Below, one piece after another: positions 60,809 through 64,000 of a stretch of 64,000 nucleotides of DNA. The first letter of the stretch is position 1, and each line of letters begins with the position of its first letter. The stretch comes from Acidipila rosea (GTDB lineage Bacteria; Acidobacteriota; Terriglobia; Terriglobales; Acidobacteriaceae), in assembly GCF_004339725.1 (NCBI RefSeq), contig NZ_SMGK01000002.1, positions 1,054,001 to 1,118,000 of the forward strand. The letters are read 5' to 3'. A program made the translations under genes and the position numbers. The notes beneath the pieces are model-generated. The model was not told the DNA's origin and did not search any database. It saw only the letters and a program-made list of their open reading frames with translations.

Positions 60809-61321
60809 TTACCGCATCGACGGCAGAATGGGCGTAGCCTCCGCAAGCACCGGGGTGCTCGGGTCGACCGAGGCATCAGGCCGTACGACCTGTCCGGGCC
60901 GTGGAGCCTCGAGGCCAAGCTGACGTGCGATACGATCAATGCGAACCGGGTCGCCCAGCTCTGCCTCGCTAAGCCGGAGCTGGCGATTCTGCTCCTCCAG
61001 CGACAGCAGCTGCTGCTTCTCTGACTCTACCCGATATCCATATTCTATAGAGCTGAAATGCTGCCAGCCATAGACAAGCACCATGACCAGCAGGAGCGCC
61101 ATGACCGACGCAAAGCTGCGCATCTCGCGAACGCGCACCGGATCGGCGGCTTTGACCAGCCGGGAATTGTCCAGCCTTTTGGTGAAGAGCACCTCAGGCG
61201 TAGGCCCACGGCGAGCGCGCTGCTGTGCCGCTCGCAGCGCCAACTCCCGCTCTTCGGGAGTTATTGTCTGCTGGCGTCCACCGTCGAAAATTCCCTGCGC
61301 CGCGATTGCCTGAGTTGCCAT
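60809..61321 (-). CDS. ftsL: FtsL-like division protein
   Basis: The 170-aa protein has a long basic cytosolic N terminus (about 75 residues), one membrane helix (FASVMALLLVMVLVYGWQHF) and a periplasmic leucine-zipper coiled coil (VESEKQQLLSLEEQNRQLRLSEAELGDPVRIDRIARQLG). This is the topology and place of FtsL, between rsmH and ftsI. The cytosolic tail is longer than in E. coli, and the Pro-rich C terminus is extra. Identity rests on position and topology because FtsL sequences diverge strongly. Confidence 0.75.
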   Translation of the reverse strand: MATQAIAAQGIFDGGRQQTITPEERELALRAAQQRARRGPTPEVLFTKRLDNSRLVKAADPVRVREMRSFASVMALLLVMVLVYGWQHFSSIEYGYRVESEKQQLLSLEEQNRQLRLSEAELGDPVRIDRIARQLGLEAPRPGQVVRPDASVDPSTPVLAEATPILPSMR

Positions 61322-61474
61322 AATCTCATCTCCAAAAAACTGTTGCCGCTTTCAATCTCTTCCCTCACGAAACGACCGGGCCAGGGCCGCTATAGATCGG
61401 AGGGATAACTTGCTGGGGATTTGCCGTACACTTTCGCCATTTACAACGGAGGGACGGCCCCGGCCCGACCTTTT

Positions 61475-62383
61475 TTACTTTCTTTCCGCTGCCCGCAGCT
61501 TCGCGCTGCGCGACCGCGGATTGCGATCCATTTCCTCTTCGTCTGCCGTTACCGGCTTACGGGTAAGCACTTCGTAAATTCCCTGCTGCGCTCCTTCGCG
61601 CAGCGCGTCCTTAGCCAGCCGGTCTTCAAGAGAGTGGAAGCTGATGACTACCAGCCTTCCGCCCGGCTTCAGAAGCCCGGGAGCTGCCTTGAGCAACGCG
61701 CTTATCTCTTCCAGCTCGGCATTGACGTAAATTCGGAGAGCCTGAAAGGTTCTGGTCGCTGGATGAATCGAGTGCCTGCCCCGTTCTGGTTTCATCGCCG
61801 GGGCGGCAGCCGCTACGACTCTGGCTAACTGTGCCGTCGTCGTCAACGGCCGCGCCCTGACAATGGCTCTGGCAATTCTCCGCGACCTCCTCTCCTCTCC
61901 GAATTCGTAAATCAGGTCGGCGAGTTCTTTTTCTCCAGCCTGGTTTACCACTTGTGCGGCGGTTGGTCCCTGGCGCGGATTCATCCGCATATCCAGTGGC
62001 CCATCCGCCTGAAAACTAAATCCTCTCTGTGCGTCGTCAAAGTGCATCGAGCTGGCGCCGAAATCGGCCAGCAGCCCATCGAGACTCGCCGGTGGAATCA
62101 ACTCCACCGCCTGGGAGAACTCGACGCCATGCACCTCAACCTGCGGCATCGCGTCGCCCAGCTCCTGCTTCAGAGCTTCGAGCCTTTCGCCAGCCAGCCG
62201 CAGCGCCTCCGGATCGCGGTCAAAGGCTATCAACCTGCCCTTCGGCCCCAGCAGTCGTGCTATTGCGCTGGAGTGGCCCGCGAAGCCCAGCGTGGCGTCG
62301 ACGTAGGTGCCGCCTGCGCGCACATTCAGGAATTGGATCGCATTTTGTAAAAGAACCGGCACATGCCGTTCATCGTTCGCCAT
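61475..62383 (-). CDS. rsmH: 16S rRNA (cytosine-1402-N4)-methyltransferase RsmH
   Basis: SAM-dependent methylation of C1402 in the ribosomal P site; the 302-aa protein was formerly MraW. HVPVLLQNAIQFLNVRAGGTYVDATLGFAGHS is the SAM-binding start; LADFGASSMHFDDAQRGFSFQADGPLDMRMNP is a family signature. HPATRTFQALRIYVNAELEEI and VISFHSLEDRLAK are also typical. It follows mraZ by 23 bases and precedes ftsL by 153 bases. Confidence 0.95.
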   Translation of the reverse strand: MANDERHVPVLLQNAIQFLNVRAGGTYVDATLGFAGHSSAIARLLGPKGRLIAFDRDPEALRLAGERLEALKQELGDAMPQVEVHGVEFSQAVELIPPASLDGLLADFGASSMHFDDAQRGFSFQADGPLDMRMNPRQGPTAAQVVNQAGEKELADLIYEFGEERRSRRIARAIVRARPLTTTAQLARVVAAAAPAMKPERGRHSIHPATRTFQALRIYVNAELEEISALLKAAPGLLKPGGRLVVISFHSLEDRLAKDALREGAQQGIYEVLTRKPVTADEEEMDRNPRSRSAKLRAAERK

Positions 62384-62406
62384 GTGCTCCCCCTTGGGGG
62401 TTTTGC

Positions 62407-62850
62407 CTACAACCCAAAGTCCGCCAGCGCCTGTGCATCTTCCGCCGTCAGCGGGTTATCGTCCATGTTCTGCTTGAATGCCTCGTGGTTTGCGACCTCG
62501 AGGTACGTCTGCATACCGAAAACAACTACGTCGGCCGTTACCTTTGCCGACTCGCGCAGAATCTGCGGTAACAGCAACCGCCCCTGCGCATCCATCTCCG
62601 CCATCTGGCCGTAGTAGTTCACCCGGTCCAGGTACTTCTTCTTCGCAGGATTCATGCCGGGGATCGCGGCCAGCTTCTGCTCGATCTTTTCCCACTCCTG
62701 CAGCGGATAAATCTGGGCTACCCGTCCGTCGGTGCTCGTGATGTAGAACTGCGAGCCCTTGTAAACCTCGTCGATACGGCGCTTGAACTCCGCCGGGAGC
62801 TTAAGGCGCCCTTTGTCATCGACCCGGGTTGGGTGGTTGCCGCGGAACAT
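62407..62850 (-). CDS. mraZ: Transcriptional regulator MraZ
   Basis: A double AbrB-like DNA-binding protein (147 aa) that represses its own division cluster in E. coli. MFRGNHPTRVDDKGRLKLPAEFKRR and EMDAQGRLLLPQILRESAKV are its two DXXGR half-domains. It is first in the cluster. Three MraZ-type boxes lie 44-69 bp upstream of its start. Confidence 0.95.
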   Translation of the reverse strand: MFRGNHPTRVDDKGRLKLPAEFKRRIDEVYKGSQFYITSTDGRVAQIYPLQEWEKIEQKLAAIPGMNPAKKKYLDRVNYYGQMAEMDAQGRLLLPQILRESAKVTADVVVFGMQTYLEVANHEAFKQNMDDNPLTAEDAQALADFGL

Positions 62851-62893
62851 CTGCTACTCTTTTCGTCAGGTGCGGGCAAAAGGATTAGTTTTG

Positions 62894-62919
62894 CTCCACT
62901 CTTGACCACTTTCGTCCAC
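62894..62919 (-). promoter_or_regulatory. MraZ-type operator: three GTGG hexamers at 10-bp spacing
   Basis: On the minus strand, GTGGAC (62919-62914), GTGGTC (62909-62904) and GTGGAG (62899-62894) occur as direct repeats exactly 10 bp apart. E. coli and Mycoplasma MraZ boxes are also short G-rich direct repeats at 10-bp steps. They follow the -10 element directly. Confidence 0.85.
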
Positions 62920-62920
62920 A

Positions 62921-62950
62921 ATCGTAACGCACTGTAAGATGCGGCTCCAA
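62921..62950 (-). promoter_or_regulatory. Promoter of the division/cell-wall cluster
   Basis: Minus-strand -35-like TTGGAG (62950-62945) and -10 TACGAT (62926-62921) are 18 bp apart. The three MraZ-type boxes begin one base after the -10, so MraZ binding would cover the start site. Confidence 0.55.
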
Positions 62951-63117
62951 GCGGAAACTCGTCTGCGAATGAACTAAAGTTTGTCCGATTTAGGAAAAGC
63001 AGTGGATCGCCTGTGGAAAGCCGGGGCACTTGTGTAAATTTTGCCGCTGACCACTACCTGAAGTGTTAACTTTCTCGGTCCCACCCCTTAAGGAAGAGCT
63101 TGCCAAAAAACCCTGCT

Positions 63118-63639
63118 TCAGGCGGAGGACTGCTCCCGTGCAGCCTCTCGCTCGCGTGCCCGGATCTGCAGGATGAAGAGCAGGTAGAGGACAACCAGAA
63201 CATTGATGAGCACCAGCACCACTTTGACCCAGGTGAAATGCCGGATAATCTCGAAGAACTCCCAGGGCAGGAAGGACGCGGTGAGAATCAGGGTGAGGTA
63301 CTCAGCCCAGGTCTTTTCCAGCGCCAGTCCCGTGCCCTCCACCAGGTCCAGGGCAGCGTAGCAAAAGATGCCGAAGCTGATCTGCTTCAGCCGATGATCG
63401 TCGATGAGGGCTGCCTTATCGAGCAGCAGATTAATAAAGCGGCTCTCGGGATCGAAGCGCATGTCAATAAACCAGCGCGTCAACAGGTCAACAATGTCCT
63501 TATGCAGCAGCTTGAGGGCGCCAAAGCCGAGAAGAATAAACAAAAGTCCCTTTAGCAGCTTCAGCCCGCCGATGAAGATCAGCCACTGATTGTGCTTATG
63601 GTGCTTCGCTATGTCCTTCTCCCGCTGCGTAGTCGGCAA
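63118..63639 (-). CDS. DUF2127 membrane protein
   Basis: The 173-aa protein has four hydrophobic helices. LIFIGGLKLLKGLLFILLGFGALKLL, RLKQISFGIFCYAALDLVEGTGLALEKTWAEYLTLI and LPWEFFEIIRHFTWVKVVLVLINVLVVLYLL match DUF2127, a family of unknown function. It has a long basic/His-rich start. Together with the upstream peptidase gene it sits beyond the division cluster's promoter. Confidence 0.85.
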   Translation of the reverse strand: MPTTQREKDIAKHHKHNQWLIFIGGLKLLKGLLFILLGFGALKLLHKDIVDLLTRWFIDMRFDPESRFINLLLDKAALIDDHRLKQISFGIFCYAALDLVEGTGLALEKTWAEYLTLILTASFLPWEFFEIIRHFTWVKVVLVLINVLVVLYLLFILQIRAREREAAREQSSA

Positions 63640-63807
63640 ACCCTAAGTCCTTTGTAAAAAAACATGTTGTCCGCCTCTTGCACTCCGCTCCGCCAGTGGA
63701 TCGCTGCGGACACCGGTGTTGGATCTCTGCAGGCTGGCTGTCAAGAAACTCAACCGCGAGCTTTCCCGGTTGACAGCCTCGGAGCGCATCGACCGGCAAA
63801 GCCTCAC

Positions 63808-64000
63808 TTAGTCGTACATCGGCGTGCCGGGCACGAATTCCTCACTCACCCAGTTCTGGAAGGCATCGAAACTCTGACTGCGGCCCAGGAAGCGCAGAAC
63901 GATATCCTTGCCAGGAAGCGAGCCCCCCGGTTCGAGCACCATCTGCCGATACTTCATTGAAACGGGATCATCCAGCAGGTTCACCCGGTTGAAAGTCGAA
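63808..64000 (-). CDS. M3-family oligopeptidase, C-terminal end (truncated by window edge)
   Basis: Only the last 64 residues are present (…VNLLDDPVSMKYRQMVLEPG, GSLPGKDIVLRFLGRSQSFD, tail ending VPGTPMYD). The pattern YRxxxLEPGGSxxxxDIVxxFLGRxxSxDAF is the C-terminal end of M3 zinc oligopeptidases (thimet/oligopeptidase F types). The HEXXH zinc site would lie outside the window. Confidence 0.75.
   Translation of the reverse strand, partial: STFNRVNLLDDPVSMKYRQMVLEPGGSLPGKDIVLRFLGRSQSFDAFQNWVSEEFVPGTPMYD

Noticed and set aside
1..64000. tRNA, rRNA, CRISPR arrays, transposases, integrases, prophage genes
   Set aside because: Intergenic regions were read for cloverleaf arms, regular repeats and terminal inverted repeats, and the proteins for recombinase motifs; none was found. 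Very diverged elements could be missed by eye.

Overview
The window looks like part of a high-GC chromosome from the Acidobacteriota, most likely class Terriglobia (Acidobacteriaceae-like). The evidence is a 1249-residue TonB-dependent receptor with an N-terminal carboxypeptidase-regulatory-like domain, a GH79-type glycosidase beside a coiled-coil porin, small proteins of the 'RRPLSPEARKKIADAQKRRW' and 'RTPSD..AGD' kind, and overall gene style. The genus is inference. I found no rRNA, tRNA, CRISPR array, insertion sequence or phage gene. Both window ends cut a gene (ETF-ubiquinone oxidoreductase on the left, an M3 oligopeptidase on the right).

Layout. 1-8.5 kb (mostly minus): truncated ETF-QO, a GAF-GGDEF diguanylate cyclase, a K+-channel-like protein, a Tat-exported GH79-type glycosidase, a porin, and a manganese module (DtxR/MntR-type repressor, then mntH behind a perfect 20-bp operator palindrome). 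8.5-15.5 kb: small envelope and stress proteins (LTxxQ/Spy-like, BON, YtxH), RNase HII coupled to a LmbE-type deacetylase, a PlsC acyltransferase and a dUTPase. 15.5-19.6 kb: three phased 17-bp repeats, an ArsB/NhaD-type ion transporter, adenosine deaminase and manganese catalase. 19.8-25.3 kb: an ECF sigma factor with a probable membrane anti-sigma partner, an unusual methyltransferase, and an ABC transporter/NarL-type two-component operon. 25.4-27 kb: threonine synthase overlapping a CysO/MoaD-like sulfur carrier that ends in a nine-cysteine tail. 27.5-31 kb: heme farnesyltransferase, an ABC exporter and a DUF420 (CtaM-like) protein, probably a heme-copper oxidase maturation operon. Then ssb and a small zinc-ribbon protein.

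The most distinctive region is 33.5-39.0 kb: a tightly packed plus-strand operon encoding a single-chain cbb3-type oxidase (CcoN, CcoO and a diheme cytochrome c fused in one 865-residue protein), two single-helix small proteins, a Tat-exported DsrE-like protein, a periplasmic solute-binding protein and a TsdA-like diheme thiosulfate dehydrogenase lipoprotein. I read it as a self-contained sulfur-compound-to-oxygen electron transfer module; the links between the parts are inferred from gene order and family membership.

39-50.6 kb holds a large TPR protein, the TonB-dependent receptor, a frataxin-like protein, a WaaE-like glycosyltransferase, an MscS channel and a PAS histidine kinase. 50.8-62.9 kb is a division and cell-wall cluster in transcription order mraZ-rsmH-ftsL-ftsI-murE-murF-mraY-murD-ftsW-murG, preceded by three MraZ-type boxes at 10-bp spacing. 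MurE carries the DNPR motif, so meso-diaminopimelate peptidoglycan is predicted. murC, ddl and ftsQAZ do not follow murG.
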